64,000 bases of DNA from Pseudoselenomonas ruminantium (GCA_015058625.1 SVCA01000001.1:62001-126000), one strand, 5' to 3'. Positions 9,227-18,334 are shown, counted from the stretch's first letter. Program-made: numbers and translations. Notes: a model not told the origin generated them from the sequence alone.

Positions 9227-10306
9227 TTATTCCTCCAGGCTCACCTGATGCTCCTCAATAATCCGGCGCACATGTTGAGCCCGCAATCTGTCAATTTCCG
9301 TCTTGGAGAGATTTTCATTGGCGGCAAGGTTCTGCAAAAAACTCGTGCGGCTGGCCAAAAGCATCTGCCCATAACATTCCGGCGCTAAACCTCGGATAAG
9401 TTTCAAATCCATGCCCAGGCGCAGACGGGAAAGCAGTTCCAGCACTTCCTTTTCCGAAAGCAAACGGGCATAGGACAGTGTGCCGTAAGCCCGCCATACT
9501 TCGTCTTCGAGCCGCTCCTTCATGTAAAGGGCCAAAGCCTTGCGGGCCCGGCGCTCGTGGGCCACGATTTCCGTCACGGCGCCGCGCAGGTTGTCGATAA
9601 GTTCCTGCTCCGAATAGCCGAGCGTCAGCTGATTGGCAATCTGGAAGAGACAGCCCGGCTGTTCCTTATCATCACCATAGAGCGGCCGCACCGCCAGCCC
9701 CAGCTGCGGCGAAATGTTGATGATGCTGCTGACATTCCGCGTAAAGACTAGACCGGGCAGATGCAAAAGCACTGCAGCCCGAAGCCCCGTCCCAAGGTTC
9801 GTGGGGCTCGAAGTCAAATAGCCCATCTTTTCATCAAAGGCAATATCTAACTGACTTTCCAACATATCATCAATGGCAAAGGCCTTTTTCAAGGGCTCTG
9901 CCAAATTAAGTCCTGCCGTCACGCATTGGATGCGGATATGGTCCTCTTCATTGACCATCAGGCTGACTGCCTGACTTTCCCCGACATAAACCGTACGGTG
10001 CTGGGGATTGCGCAGCATCTTTTCGCTGATGAGCTGCTTTTCCCGCAAAACTTCCCGCTGCAGATTGGAAAGGTTTTCCATCTGCACGGCCTGCAGATTC
10101 TCCCCAATCACGTCCTGCAAAGCGGGAACAGCGGCAGCCACTCGTTCTTCCACCTTGGCCAGTTCATAAAGGTCGGCCCGGTTAGGGAAGGGCAAATCCC
10201 GCAGATTCCGGGACAACAGAATCCGGCTGGCCAAGACGACATCACGGTCAGCGCCGCCCGACTGAAGCCAGCTCAACCGGCTGTCCTGCAACAATGCTTC
10301 AACCAT
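9227..10306 (-). CDS. mcsB: Protein arginine kinase McsB
   Basis: 359 aa. McsB phosphorylates arginine residues of misfolded proteins, and of CtsR, marking them for ClpCP. It has the ATP:guanidino phosphotransferase fold: SRILLSRNLRDLPFPN at the start, NEEDHIRIQC, FDEKMGYLTSSPTNLGTGLRAAVLLHLPGL with the acidic and loop residues of the active site, and a C-terminal RDXXRA-like regulatory region. AGGGGG lies 8 nt before the ATG. The first 8 nt overlap mcsA, so the activator and kinase are translationally coupled. Confidence 0.95.
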   Translation of the reverse strand: MVEALLQDSRLSWLQSGGADRDVVLASRILLSRNLRDLPFPNRADLYELAKVEERVAAAVPALQDVIGENLQAVQMENLSNLQREVLREKQLISEKMLRNPQHRTVYVGESQAVSLMVNEEDHIRIQCVTAGLNLAEPLKKAFAIDDMLESQLDIAFDEKMGYLTSSPTNLGTGLRAAVLLHLPGLVFTRNVSSIINISPQLGLAVRPLYGDDKEQPGCLFQIANQLTLGYSEQELIDNLRGAVTEIVAHERRARKALALYMKERLEDEVWRAYGTLSYARLLSEKEVLELLSRLRLGMDLKLIRGLAPECYGQMLLASRTSFLQNLAANENLSKTEIDRLRAQHVRRIIEEHQVSLEE

Positions 10307-10847
10307 TGTTTCTGCCCCCTTCCTTGGCGGCCAGTTCCTGTTTCATGGCCCGTACCTTATCCCGCAGTTCTGCGGCCTTTTCGTATTCTTCCTGCTCGAC
10401 GCAGATTTTCAACTGCTGCTGCAGCAATGCGATATTCTGCTTGAGTTCCAAGGTACCGCCGCTGCGATGGGGAATCTTGCCCCGGTGAACGCTGGAGCCA
10501 TGGATACGGCGCAGCATGGGCTCAAGTTGCTGACGGAAGGTAGCATAGCAGGCCGCGCAACCGATTTTGCCCTGCTGGCTGAAATCCCGATAGCTCATGC
10601 CACAGCGGGGACAAACCAGTTCCCCCTCCTCATTGGTGGCCTTATCCTCCTGCACCGCAGCGTTGCTGAAGATGCCCCGCAGGAAATCATCCACCGACAC
10701 ATTGCGCTTATCCTGATGCGGCACTCCGGCAAACTCGCTGTAACCGGCTGCACAGGCCTCGCAAAGATTCTTTTCCACACGGCCGTTCGGGCCAATCTGG
10801 GTAATATGTACAACCGCTTCATGGCGGCCGCAATCATCACATAACAT
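10299..10847 (-). CDS. mcsA: McsA, zinc-finger activator of McsB (UvrB/UvrC motif protein)
   Basis: 182 aa. Two pairs of CxxC motifs form the zinc-binding half: MLCDDCGRHEA with NLCEACAAGY, then LVCPRCGMSYRDF with IGCAACYATF. The C-terminal UVR motif is QQQLKICVEQEEYEKAAELR. McsA activates McsB and stabilises CtsR in known systems. Its reading frame overlaps the mcsB start by 8 nt and begins 17 nt after ctsR. Confidence 0.94.
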   Translation of the reverse strand: MLCDDCGRHEAVVHITQIGPNGRVEKNLCEACAAGYSEFAGVPHQDKRNVSVDDFLRGIFSNAAVQEDKATNEEGELVCPRCGMSYRDFSQQGKIGCAACYATFRQQLEPMLRRIHGSSVHRGKIPHRSGGTLELKQNIALLQQQLKICVEQEEYEKAAELRDKVRAMKQELAAKEGGRNNG

Positions 10848-10864
10848 ACACAGTCCCTCTTTCC

Positions 10865-11317
10865 TTACGAGAAGTTTTCCAAGGTCAGCAGCATGGTCTT
10901 GAGCATTCGCACCCGTTCCTTGTCCGTAATGGAGTCCGACTGGAAAATGGACACGACAAACTGCATCATCAGAGAGGCTTCCCGCCCTGTAATCATCTCG
11001 TGCTGCAAAAGATACTTAATCATGGACTGCACCACCGGCAGCTCCGTATCCGGCTTAATGGCCGCGAGCATGTCCTCATAGACCATGTTCTTGACCGGCA
11101 CCTGCACGATGCGGATAAACCCGCCTAAGCCCCGCCGCGATTCCACCACGAACCCCTTGTCCTGGGTAAAGCGGGTGGACAGCACATAGCTTATCTGGGA
11201 AGGAGCACAGGAAATCTCGTCGGCGATATCCGTGCGCCGCAGCTCCACCTTGCCGTCCTGCTGAGTAGCCAGCTGCCGCAGGATATAAGCTTCAATCAAA
11301 TCGGCAATATTGCTCAC
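10865..11317 (-). CDS. ctsR: Heat-shock repressor CtsR
   Basis: 150 aa from the GTG chosen. CtsR is the class III heat-shock repressor, a winged-helix DNA-binding protein. Visible: NIADLIEAYILRQLA at the start, the wing GFVVESRRGLGGFIRIV with the conserved RGGGG-type glycine turn (here RGLGG), and the C-terminal dimer helices. The upstream GTG-ATG pair at 11326 sits directly on the AAGGTG ribosome binding site, whereas the GTG at 11317 is correctly spaced from it and gives the family-typical N-terminus. It heads the mcsA-mcsB-clpC operon and is probably autoregulated. Confidence 0.93.
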   Translation of the reverse strand: MSNIADLIEAYILRQLATQQDGKVELRRTDIADEISCAPSQISYVLSTRFTQDKGFVVESRRGLGGFIRIVQVPVKNMVYEDMLAAIKPDTELPVVQSMIKYLLQHEMITGREASLMMQFVVSIFQSDSITDKERVRMLKTMLLTLENFS

Positions 11318-11342
11318 TTTCATCACCTTCTATAATATATAA

Positions 11343-11398
11343 TTCTATTGACCATTTGACTTTTCCTTTATTATATTTGTTTTTTTGACTTTTGGCAA
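11343..11398 (-). promoter_or_regulatory. Sigma-A promoter of the ctsR operon with CtsR-like heptads
   Basis: TTGCCA (11393-11398) and TATAAT (11370-11375) are separated by exactly 17 bp on the minus strand. AGTCAAA, the half site of the CtsR operator, occurs once between the two boxes and again just downstream of the -10, followed by GGTCAA. The heptads do not have the textbook 3-bp tandem spacing, so CtsR control is likely but not certain. Confidence 0.7.
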
Positions 11399-11405
11399 GA
11401 AAAAT

Positions 11406-11432
11406 TGACTTGTCAAAAGCTGACAAGTCAAT
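11406..11432 (-). terminator. Terminator of the metal-binding lipoprotein gene, built from two TGACNNGTCA repeats
   Basis: Perfect inverted repeat with 12-bp arms ATTGACTTGTCA / TGACAAGTCAAT and a 5-nt loop, followed on the minus strand by TTTTC. It lies 7 bp after the stop of the lipoprotein gene and just upstream of the ctsR promoter. Each arm is a copy of the repeat family described in the findings. Confidence 0.75.
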
Positions 11433-11439
11433 TTCATCA

Positions 11440-12333
11440 TCACTGCAGGGCTTCTTTGAGCACTGCCATATTCTTTTTCATGGTATCGATATAGGCATCC
11501 ATGGCGCTTTCGTTGGCTTCGCCGGTTACAATCGGGTCAAGCTGGTAGACTTTCGCGCCGGTTTCGCGGGCAATCGTCTCAGCCGCTGCCGGGGAATACT
11601 GAGGTTCGGTAAACAGTACCTTGGTCGTGAGGCCGTTTACCTGCTTGATGGTGTCTTCCAGTTCCTGCGGCGCCGGTTCCGTGCCCGGCTCACGCTCGAT
11701 AACGCTGACAATGTTCAGCTTGAATTCCTTGGCCAGATACGGGAACGCCTCATGGAAGGTCACGATATCCTTATGCGGCAGATTGTCGAGCTCGCCATGC
11801 ATTTCCTCTTTGAGTGCTTCGAGCTTCATGCAGTAGTCGAGTGCATTCTTGCGATAAGCATCCTTGTGCGCAGGGTCTGCTTCGCAAAGACCGGCAGTAA
11901 TGGCTTTGACCTGTGCAATGCTGTAGGTCACCGACAGCCATACATGGGGATTTTCCTCGTCGCCATCTTTCAGCAGATTGATGTCCTTGTAGTTGGAAGC
12001 CTCAATGGTCTTCATCTTTGGATTCTGCTTGGCTGCTTTTTCCAAAAAGCTTTCCATGCCTGCGCCGTTGACCACGAACACATCCGCCTTCTCCAATGTC
12101 TTCATGTCCTCGGTAGTCAGCTGATAATCGTGCAGGCAGCCGGTCTGCGGCTTGGTCATGTTGACCACCTTAACACCCTCTACCCCTTTGGTGATGTTCA
12201 GTACATCAATGTACATCGGATAGAAGGAAGTGACGATGGTAAACTCCTTCTTATCCTTGGCCGTCTGGCCGCCGCAGCCTACGGCGAAAACACATACGAG
12301 AACAGCCAGCAATATACTCATTAACTTTTTCAA
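11440..12333 (-). CDS. Zinc/manganese ABC transporter substrate-binding lipoprotein (ZnuA/TroA family)
   Basis: 297 aa. It has a lipoprotein signal with lipobox FAVGC. The metal-binding cluster A-I fold is shown by SFYPMYIDVLNITKG, the histidines in TGCLHDYQLT and NPHVWLS, TFHEAFPYLAKEF, and FTEPQYSPAAAETIARETG. The start is a TTG nine nt after AGGAG; an earlier TTG abuts the ribosome binding site and is less likely. It stands alone, without permease or ATPase, which must lie elsewhere. It lacks the His-rich loop typical of ZnuA, so zinc and manganese cannot be told apart. Confidence 0.85.
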   Translation of the reverse strand: MKKLMSILLAVLVCVFAVGCGGQTAKDKKEFTIVTSFYPMYIDVLNITKGVEGVKVVNMTKPQTGCLHDYQLTTEDMKTLEKADVFVVNGAGMESFLEKAAKQNPKMKTIEASNYKDINLLKDGDEENPHVWLSVTYSIAQVKAITAGLCEADPAHKDAYRKNALDYCMKLEALKEEMHGELDNLPHKDIVTFHEAFPYLAKEFKLNIVSVIEREPGTEPAPQELEDTIKQVNGLTTKVLFTEPQYSPAAAETIARETGAKVYQLDPIVTGEANESAMDAYIDTMKKNMAVLKEALQ

Positions 12334-12388
12334 GCAAGACAACTCCTTCCCTAAGGCTCATAACGAATATAAACTTGAAACAAATCAC

Positions 12389-12417
12389 ATTCTACAAGGG
12401 TCCGTCTGACTTGTCAA
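12389..12417 (-). promoter_or_regulatory. Sigma-A promoter of the metal-binding lipoprotein gene; -35 overlaps a TGACNNGTCA palindrome
   Basis: TTGACA (12412-12417) and TAGAAT (12389-12394) are 17 bp apart on the minus strand. The -35 is part of the palindrome TGACTTGTCA at 12407-12416, which could serve as an operator. No convincing Fur or Zur box was seen. Confidence 0.65.
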
Positions 12418-12461
12418 GGTAATTGAGTGAGATTATCATTTGTCTATTTGTTCATATAATG

Positions 12462-12487
12462 AAAAAAGAGCACCGCAGTGCTCTTTT
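12462..12487 (-). terminator. Intrinsic terminator of the propionate operon
   Basis: Arms AAAAGAGCAC / GTGCTCTTTT with a CGCA loop, followed on the minus strand by a T-run, 17 bp after the mmdC stop. Confidence 0.85.
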
Positions 12488-12503
12488 CCGATTCGCTATG
12501 GAA

Positions 12504-12890
12504 TTAGCCCAGGATAACCAGGGATTCATGAGCTTTAACGCTCTGGCCAGCGGCCACGTTGAAGCTCTTAACAACGCCGTCAGCGTCAGCTGCGATTTCG
12601 TTCTGCATCTTCATAGCTTCGAGAATCAGCAGGGTTTCGCCAGCTTTAACAGCCTGACCTTCGGAAGCAACGAGCTTCACGATTTTGCCCGGCATCGGAG
12701 CATCAATGGAGTGCTCACCAGCACCAGCGGCTACAGCAGCCTTCTTCGGTGCAGCGGGAGCGGCCGGAGCCGGTGCAGGAGCTGCTTTCGGTGCAGCCGG
12801 AGCAGCCTTCGGAGCTGCAACAGCGGATTTTACTTCTTCAACTTCGACTTCATAAGCCGTGCCGTTAACGGTGATATTGAACTTTTTCAT
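12504..12890 (-). CDS. mmdC: Biotin carrier subunit (gamma) of methylmalonyl-CoA decarboxylase
   Basis: 128 aa. The short N-terminal domain ([20 protein letters not shown]) is followed by a flexible A/P-rich linker (about 24-58) and a biotinyl domain with the biotinylation motif EAMKMQNEI. The carrier moves CO2 from the carboxyltransferase (MmdA) to the sodium-pumping membrane subunit. It is the last gene of the operon. The codons for A, P and K in the linker are repetitive, as usual for such linkers. Confidence 0.93.
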   Translation of the reverse strand: MKKFNITVNGTAYEVEVEEVKSAVAAPKAAPAAPKAAPAPAPAAPAAPKKAAVAAGAGEHSIDAPMPGKIVKLVASEGQAVKAGETLLILEAMKMQNEIAADADGVVKSFNVAAGQSVKAHESLVILG

Positions 12891-12926
12891 TAATTATTCC
12901 CCCATCAAAGATTCATGACACAAGGT

Positions 12927-13082
12927 TTAGAACGGACGAGCCAGGCCGCCACGGGCAGACATAGCCCATACGTCGCTGCGCTTGATGCGAACAGCCACAA
13001 CCTTGTTACCCATCATCATCTGGACAGCAGCGGTAATTGCTGCCACCACTTCTGGCGAAGCGCCATTTGCTTCAGTTTTCAT
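12927..13082 (-). CDS. mmdE: Small subunit of methylmalonyl-CoA decarboxylase (epsilon/OadG-tail-like)
   Basis: 51 aa. The core SPEVVAAITAAVQMMMGNKV and the end RIKRSDVWAMSARGGLARPF resemble the C-terminal part of delta/OadG-type subunits and the short epsilon subunit known from Veillonella. It probably stabilises the complex. The ATG at 13082 is preceded by GGAGG at 7-nt spacing; an in-frame upstream ATG has no such site. It lies between mmdA and mmdC. No separate delta (OadG) gene is present here. Confidence 0.7.
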   Translation of the reverse strand: MKTEANGASPEVVAAITAAVQMMMGNKVVAVRIKRSDVWAMSARGGLARPF

Positions 13083-13112
13083 GGTAAAGACCTCCGAATT
13101 CCGAATTAACAA

Positions 13113-14642
13113 TTAAAGCGGAATGCACCCGTGTTTCTTGGCCGGGCCAACCTCACGCTTGCTGGCGAGAGCATTGAGGGCCGTAATGATGTACGGACGG
13201 GTTTCCTTCGGTTCGATAACCATATCCACATAACCGCGTTCAGCAGCAACGTACGGCGTAGCAAAGTTTTCTACATACTCTGCCGTCTTGGCATCCTTGT
13301 CCGGGTCTTTGCGGAAGATGATGTTAGCAGCACCGGCCGGACCCATAACTGCGATTTCGGAAGTCGGCCAAGCCATAACCTGGTCAGCGCCGAGTTCGCG
13401 GCAGCACATAGCGATGTAGGAACCGCCATAAGCCTTACGGGTGATAACCGTAACCTTAGGAACCGTTGCTTCACTGTATGCATACAGCATCTTGGCACCA
13501 TGACGGATGATACCATTGTGTTCCTGGTCAACGCCCGGCAGGAAGCCCGGTACGTCAACGAGGTTAACCAGAGGAATGTTGAAGGCATCGCAGAAACGGA
13601 TGAAGCGTGCGGATTTATCCGAAGCGTCTACATCCAGGCAGCCTGCCATTACATTCGGCTGGTTGGCAATGATACCAACGCTGCGGCCGTCGAAACGAGC
13701 GAAGCAGCAGATGATGTTGGTAGCAAAGTGCTCATGTACTTCGTAGAATTCACCGTTATCGACGATGGAACGAATAACATCCTTCATGTCATAAGGTGCA
13801 TTCGGGTTATCCGGGATAACCGTGTTCAGGCTTTCATCCTGACGGTCCGGATCATCACCGGTATCTACTACAGGTGCATCTTCCATATTATTGCTCGGCA
13901 GGAAGGACAACAGGTAACGAATCTGCTTGATGCAGTCGTCTTCGTCTTCTGCGGCAAAGTGAGCGACACCGCTGCGCGTGTTGTGCGTCATAGCACCGCC
14001 GAGAGCTTCCGCCGTAACTTCTTCCGCCGTAACGGATTTGATAACGGCAGGACCCGTGATGAACATCTGGCTCGTGTTCTTTACCATGTAGATAAAGTCC
14101 GTAATAGCCGGGCTGTAAACAGCACCGCCAGCGCAGGGCCCCATGATAACGGAAATCTGCGGAATAACGCCGGAAGCAGCCGTGTTGCGGAAGAAGATAC
14201 CGCCATAACCGGACAGAGCGTCTACGGCTTCCTGAATGCGCGCACCGCCGGAATCGTTGATGCCGATGCAGGGAGCGCCCATCTTCATGGCCAGATCCAT
14301 AACCTTCCAAATCTTATGCGCATGCTTTTCACCCAGAGAACCGCCTTCAACGGTGAAGTCCTGTGCGTAAGCATAAACCAGACGGCCATCAACGGTACCG
14401 TAACCGGTCACGACACCTTCGCCGGGCAGGTCTTTCTTTTCCTGACCGAAGTTGGTGCAGCGATGTTTCATAAACATATCCAGTTCAACGAAAGTACCTT
14501 CATCGAACAATTTGGCGATACGTTCACGGGCTGTCTGTTTGCCTTTCGCATGCTGTTTTTCAATGCGGGCCTGCCCGCCGCCCTGCATGATATGTTCTTT
14601 TTTGGCATGCATTAAATCAATTTTTTCCTGAACAGTAGCCAT
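13113..14642 (-). CDS. mmdA: Methylmalonyl-CoA decarboxylase alpha subunit (carboxyltransferase)
   Basis: 509 aa. It is an acyl-CoA carboxyltransferase of the crotonase-like fold, transferring the carboxyl group of (S)-methylmalonyl-CoA to biotin. Family marks: GGGQARIEKQHAKGKQTARE, GGSLGEKHAHKIWKVMDLA, NDSGGARIQEAVDALSGYG, IMGPCAGGAVYSPA and GAKMLYAYSEATVPKVTVI. The start is the ATG at 14642, because the in-frame ATG five codons earlier contains the AGGAGG ribosome binding site. In the cell it works with biotin carrier MmdC and the membrane subunit MmdB, whose gene is not in this operon. Confidence 0.95.
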   Translation of the reverse strand: MATVQEKIDLMHAKKEHIMQGGGQARIEKQHAKGKQTARERIAKLFDEGTFVELDMFMKHRCTNFGQEKKDLPGEGVVTGYGTVDGRLVYAYAQDFTVEGGSLGEKHAHKIWKVMDLAMKMGAPCIGINDSGGARIQEAVDALSGYGGIFFRNTAASGVIPQISVIMGPCAGGAVYSPAITDFIYMVKNTSQMFITGPAVIKSVTAEEVTAEALGGAMTHNTRSGVAHFAAEDEDDCIKQIRYLLSFLPSNNMEDAPVVDTGDDPDRQDESLNTVIPDNPNAPYDMKDVIRSIVDNGEFYEVHEHFATNIICCFARFDGRSVGIIANQPNVMAGCLDVDASDKSARFIRFCDAFNIPLVNLVDVPGFLPGVDQEHNGIIRHGAKMLYAYSEATVPKVTVITRKAYGGSYIAMCCRELGADQVMAWPTSEIAVMGPAGAANIIFRKDPDKDAKTAEYVENFATPYVAAERGYVDMVIEPKETRPYIITALNALASKREVGPAKKHGCIPL

Positions 14643-14705
14643 TATAGACCTCCTCATATAATTAGCTTTTGTGTTCTCCGCTATATATTTTGCACTATTT
14701 GCCGC

Positions 14706-14762
14706 GAAATTGCAAGTTTTTATTACCTAGTGATAAATAATTTCGGTAAATCTTGCAATTAA
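14706..14762 (-). other. Long-range hairpin between mce and mmdA
   Basis: Arms AATTGCAAG and CTTGCAATT are 33 bp apart and can be extended by inner pairing (TTACC/GGTAA). It lies in the 116-bp spacer. No T-run follows, so an RNA processing or stability element is more likely than a terminator. Function inferred only from position. Confidence 0.5.
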
Positions 14763-15175
14763 TCACGCTGACAGAGTTCGAGAAGAACACCATGGGAGGC
14801 TTTCGGATGAACGAAGGCAATCTTGGCGCCGCCGGCACCTTTGCGGGGCTTTTCGTCAATCAGGCGCACGCCCTTTTCCTTGAGGTCAGCCAGTGCTGCT
14901 TCGAGGTTATCCACGCGCAGGGCAATATGCTGGATGCCGCCACGGCCGCCGTTCTTTTCGATGAACTTGGCAATCGGGGAATCGTCAGCCGTTGCCGCCA
15001 GAAGTTCGATTTCACTGCCGTTCGGCGTCGGGAAGAAGCCCGTGGTTACTTTCTGTTCCTCAACGGTTTCTTCGCCGTTATTGGGCAGACCCAGCATATC
15101 GCCCCAGAAGGAACCGACTTCTTTCAAATCACCGACAGCGATACCGATATGGTCTACACCTAATACCTTAAACAT
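14759..15175 (-). CDS. mce: Methylmalonyl-CoA epimerase
   Basis: 138 aa, the family length. It belongs to the vicinal-oxygen-chelate fold and interconverts (R)- and (S)-methylmalonyl-CoA. Metal ligands appear in VDHIGIAVGDL, GGIQHIALRVDN and HGVLLELCQ; SEIELL gives the active-site glutamate region. It links the mutase, which makes the R form, with the decarboxylase, which uses the S form, and lies between meaB and mmdA. Confidence 0.96.
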   Translation of the reverse strand: MFKVLGVDHIGIAVGDLKEVGSFWGDMLGLPNNGEETVEEQKVTTGFFPTPNGSEIELLAATADDSPIAKFIEKNGGRGGIQHIALRVDNLEAALADLKEKGVRLIDEKPRKGAGGAKIAFVHPKASHGVLLELCQRD

Positions 15176-15202
15176 AATGCATAACCTCCTAAAATATGTA
15201 AA

Positions 15203-16144
15203 TTATTTTTTTAACATCTCATCCATCAGACCGCCCACTACCGTATAGGGATCGGTATCATGGGCACGAATTTTTTCCACATAGCCATCCAGACGGCCGC
15301 TGTCCACAATCTGTCCTTGGACGAAATTGTTGATGCCGCTGTTCAGGATATCGAGCATTTCATCACGGGTGCGCTTCGTGCGGCGGCGGGTCAGTTCCCC
15401 GTTGCCTTCGATATACGCCCTGTGCTTTTCCACTGTGCCGATTAATTCTTCAATGCCTTCATTCTGACTGGCGATAACTTTGGTAATGGGCGGCCGCCAA
15501 TCCGTCATAAAGCTGTCCAAATCCAGCATCATGTTGATTTCCCGCACCAGCTTATCTGCCCCATCGAGGTCAGACTTGTTGATGCAGTACAAATCACCGA
15601 TTTCGAGGATTCCAGCCTTAATGGCCTGAATGTCATCTCCCATTCCCGGAATAAGCACGACCATGGTAGTATCGGCAGCTTTGACGATATCTACCTCCGA
15701 CTGGCCTACCCCAACGGTTTCCACAATAATGATGTCCTTTCCAAAAGCATCCAAGGCCTTTACGGCATCAGCAGTCTTGTGGGAAAGTCCCCCTAAACTG
15801 CCGCGGGTGCCCATGCTGCGGATAAAGACTCCTGCGTCAAGTGTCAGTTCATTCATGCGGATACGGTCACCTAAGATGGCACCGCCGGTGAAGGGGCTGG
15901 TGGGGTCCACCGCCACAATGCCCACGGTCTTTCCCTGGGCCCGGTAAGCCCTGGTAATCTTATCCGTAAGTGTACTCTTGCCTGCTCCCGGCGGCCCGGT
16001 AATCCCCAGCACATATGCATGGCCGGTATGCGGATAAATCTCCTTCATGATTTCCGTGGCTTCAGGATATTCGTTTTCTATGGCCGTGATGGCCTTGGAT
16101 AACGCCAGGCGGTTGCCCTTGAGTAATTCTTTTGCTATATCCAA
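15203..16144 (-). CDS. meaB: Methylmalonyl-CoA mutase-associated GTPase MeaB
   Basis: 313 aa. MeaB is a G3E GTPase that protects and reloads adenosylcobalamin on the mutase. Walker A is GPPGAGKSTLTDKI; other G motifs include VDPTSPFTGGAILGDRIRM, VETVGVGQSEVDI, and the NKSD base-specificity motif in LYCINKSDLDGAD. The start is TTG at 16144, 7 nt after AGAGGTGG; the frame remains open further upstream, but that stretch crosses a hairpin and does not resemble the family. It lies downstream of the mutase subunits. Confidence 0.93.
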   Translation of the reverse strand: MDIAKELLKGNRLALSKAITAIENEYPEATEIMKEIYPHTGHAYVLGITGPPGAGKSTLTDKITRAYRAQGKTVGIVAVDPTSPFTGGAILGDRIRMNELTLDAGVFIRSMGTRGSLGGLSHKTADAVKALDAFGKDIIIVETVGVGQSEVDIVKAADTTMVVLIPGMGDDIQAIKAGILEIGDLYCINKSDLDGADKLVREINMMLDLDSFMTDWRPPITKVIASQNEGIEELIGTVEKHRAYIEGNGELTRRRTKRTRDEMLDILNSGINNFVQGQIVDSGRLDGYVEKIRAHDTDPYTVVGGLMDEMLKK

Positions 16145-16187
16145 TTCGTCACCACCTCTCGGTAGTTTTTGCGTAAGCAAGAAAATA

Positions 16188-16243
16188 GTGTTAAGGGAGA
16201 AAACCAAGCAGGTGCTTCGGTTCCCTCCGCCTAACACTAACTT
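16188..16243 (-). terminator. Hairpin (attenuator) between the mutase small subunit and meaB
   Basis: Outer arms TTAGTGTTA / TAACACTA with inner GGGA/TCCC pairing, then TTTTC on the minus strand. It would let part of transcription stop after the mutase and so lower meaB-mce-mmd expression. Confidence 0.55.
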
Positions 16244-16250
16244 ATCTTTC

Positions 16251-16646
16251 TCAGAGTTTTACATTTTCCTTGATAAAGTTGACCACATCGCTGGTCGGCG
16301 TACCCGGCGTAAATACTTCCGCTATGCCAGCTTCTTTAAGGACCGGGATATCAGCGTCGGGGATAACACCGCCGCCGATAATCAGGGTATCGGTCATGCC
16401 GTTGCCACGAACCAGGTCAACCACTTTCGGGAAGAGATGGCCGTGTGCACCGGACAGGATGCTCATGGCAACAACATTAACGTCTTCCTGCAGGGCAGCT
16501 TCGGCAATCTGTTCCGGAGTCTGGCGCAGGCCCGTATAGATAACTTCAAAACCAGCATCACGCAGGGCACGGGCAACCACTTTTGCACCGCGGTCATGGC
16601 CATCAAGGCCCGGTTTTGCAACAAGAACTCTGATTTTCTTTTCCAT
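16251..16646 (-). CDS. mcmA2: Methylmalonyl-CoA mutase, cobalamin-binding (small) subunit
   Basis: 131 aa. It is the free-standing B12-binding domain with the DxHxxG signature in [20 protein letters not shown], the [12 protein letters not shown] region and [11 protein letters not shown]. Together with the 549-aa subunit it isomerises succinyl-CoA to (R)-methylmalonyl-CoA. The ATG at 16646 follows GGAGG at 7 nt; an upstream in-frame ATG overlaps that site. A split mutase of this kind is seen in archaea and many anaerobes. Confidence 0.95.
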   Translation of the reverse strand: MEKKIRVLVAKPGLDGHDRGAKVVARALRDAGFEVIYTGLRQTPEQIAEAALQEDVNVVAMSILSGAHGHLFPKVVDLVRGNGMTDTLIIGGGVIPDADIPVLKEAGIAEVFTPGTPTSDVVNFIKENVKL

Positions 16647-16684
16647 TTTGTATTCCTCCAAGCTAAAAGCTAAAACGCTGTTGA

Positions 16685-18334
16685 TTACAGGCTGACATGA
16701 GCCTCATATTCACCGAACACTTCACGCATTACGTTGCAGATTTCACCGAGCGTAGCGTAAGTCTTAACGGCGGCGAGAATGTGCGGCATGAGGTTTTCGT
16801 TTTCGTCCTGGCAGGCTTTCTTGAGGTCAGCCAGAGCAGCCTTAACGGCCTCATTGTCGCGTTTTTCCTTCATGGCGTTGACTTTGGCCTTCTGGCGTTC
16901 GCCAACAGCTTCATCAACCTTCAACAGGTCTTTTGGAGGTTCTTCATTTTCCATCTGGAATTTGTTGACACCAACGATGGTGCGGGCACCGGATTCAACA
17001 TCCATCTGCCATTTGTAAGCGGAATCCTGAATTTCTTTCTGGATGTAGCCTTTTTCGATAGCAGCAACAGCACCGCCCATGTCATCAATCTTCTTGATGT
17101 AATCCCATGCTTCGGCTTCAATCTTGTCCGTCATGGCTTCTACATAGTAGGAACCAGCCAGCGGGTCGATAACATCAGCAAGGCCGCTTTCGTAAGCGAC
17201 AATCTGCTGGGTACGCAGGGCAATCGTAACGGATTCCTGCGTCGGCAGAGCCAGTGCTTCATCACGGGAGTTAGTGTGCAGGGACTGAGTGCCGCCCATA
17301 ACAGCAGCAGCCGTCTGCAAAGCAACGCGGACGATGTTGTTGTTGGGCTGCTGAGCAGTCAGCATAGAACCAGCCGTCTGGGTATGGAAACGCAGCATCA
17401 TGGATTTATCCTTTTCTGCATGGAAGCGTTCCTTCATAACTTTAGCCCAGATACGGCGGGAAGCACGGAACTTCGCCACTTCTTCAAGCACATTGTTATG
17501 TGCATTCCAGAAGAAGGACAGACGGCCAGCGAAATCATCAATCTTGAGGCCTGCTTTGATGGCTGCTTCGCAGTATGCAATACCATCGGCGATGGTGAAT
17601 GCGATTTCCTGCGCTGCCGTGGAACCTGCTTCACGGATATGGTAACCGGAGATGGAAATGGTGTTCCATTTCGGTACATTCTGGGAGCAGTATTCAAAGA
17701 TATTCGTAATCAGGCGCATGGACGGGCGCGGAGGGAAGATATACGTGCCGCGGGCTGCATATTCTTTCAGAATATCGTTCTGAATCGTACCACGGAGCTG
17801 GTCAGCAGGAACACCCTGCTTTTCAGCTACAGCGATATACATGGCCAGGAGAACCGAAGCCGGTGCATTAATCGTCATGGACGTGGAAACCTTGCCCAGG
17901 TCAATCTGGTCAAAGAGGGTTTCCATATCGGCCAGAGAGTCGATAGCTACGCCAACCTTACCAACTTCACCTTCGGAAATCGGGTCAGTAGAATCGTAAC
18001 CAATCTGGGTCGGCAGGTCAAAGGCGCAGGAAAGGCCCGTAGCGCCGTTTTCAATCAACATGCGATAACGCTTGTTGGATTCTTCTGCCGTGGAGAAGCC
18101 GGCATACATACGCATGGTCCAGAAACGGCCACGGTACATGGTGGGCTGTACACCACGGGTGAAGGGATAAACGCCCGGGAAGCTGATTTCATCCGCATAA
18201 TCGTCACCCTTGATATCGAGCGGCGTATACAGACGCTGCTCAGGAAGATGCGGACGTTCCGGGAAACGTGCTACTGCTTTTTCTACGCTGGCTTCGTATT
18301 TAGCAAGCTCAGCCTGGATTTTTTCCGTGCTCAT
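16685..18334 (-). CDS. mcmA1: Methylmalonyl-CoA mutase, catalytic (large) subunit
   Basis: 549 aa. The TIM barrel of the acyl-CoA mutase shows [73 protein letters not shown] and [11 protein letters not shown]. It carries no B12 domain, which is supplied by the next gene. The start is the ATG 8 nt after AGGAGG; the in-frame ATG seven codons earlier precedes that site. It uses adenosylcobalamin and makes methylmalonyl-CoA for propionate formation. Confidence 0.96.
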   Translation of the reverse strand: MSTEKIQAELAKYEASVEKAVARFPERPHLPEQRLYTPLDIKGDDYADEISFPGVYPFTRGVQPTMYRGRFWTMRMYAGFSTAEESNKRYRMLIENGATGLSCAFDLPTQIGYDSTDPISEGEVGKVGVAIDSLADMETLFDQIDLGKVSTSMTINAPASVLLAMYIAVAEKQGVPADQLRGTIQNDILKEYAARGTYIFPPRPSMRLITNIFEYCSQNVPKWNTISISGYHIREAGSTAAQEIAFTIADGIAYCEAAIKAGLKIDDFAGRLSFFWNAHNNVLEEVAKFRASRRIWAKVMKERFHAEKDKSMMLRFHTQTAGSMLTAQQPNNNIVRVALQTAAAVMGGTQSLHTNSRDEALALPTQESVTIALRTQQIVAYESGLADVIDPLAGSYYVEAMTDKIEAEAWDYIKKIDDMGGAVAAIEKGYIQKEIQDSAYKWQMDVESGARTIVGVNKFQMENEEPPKDLLKVDEAVGERQKAKVNAMKEKRDNEAVKAALADLKKACQDENENLMPHILAAVKTYATLGEICNVMREVFGEYEAHVSL

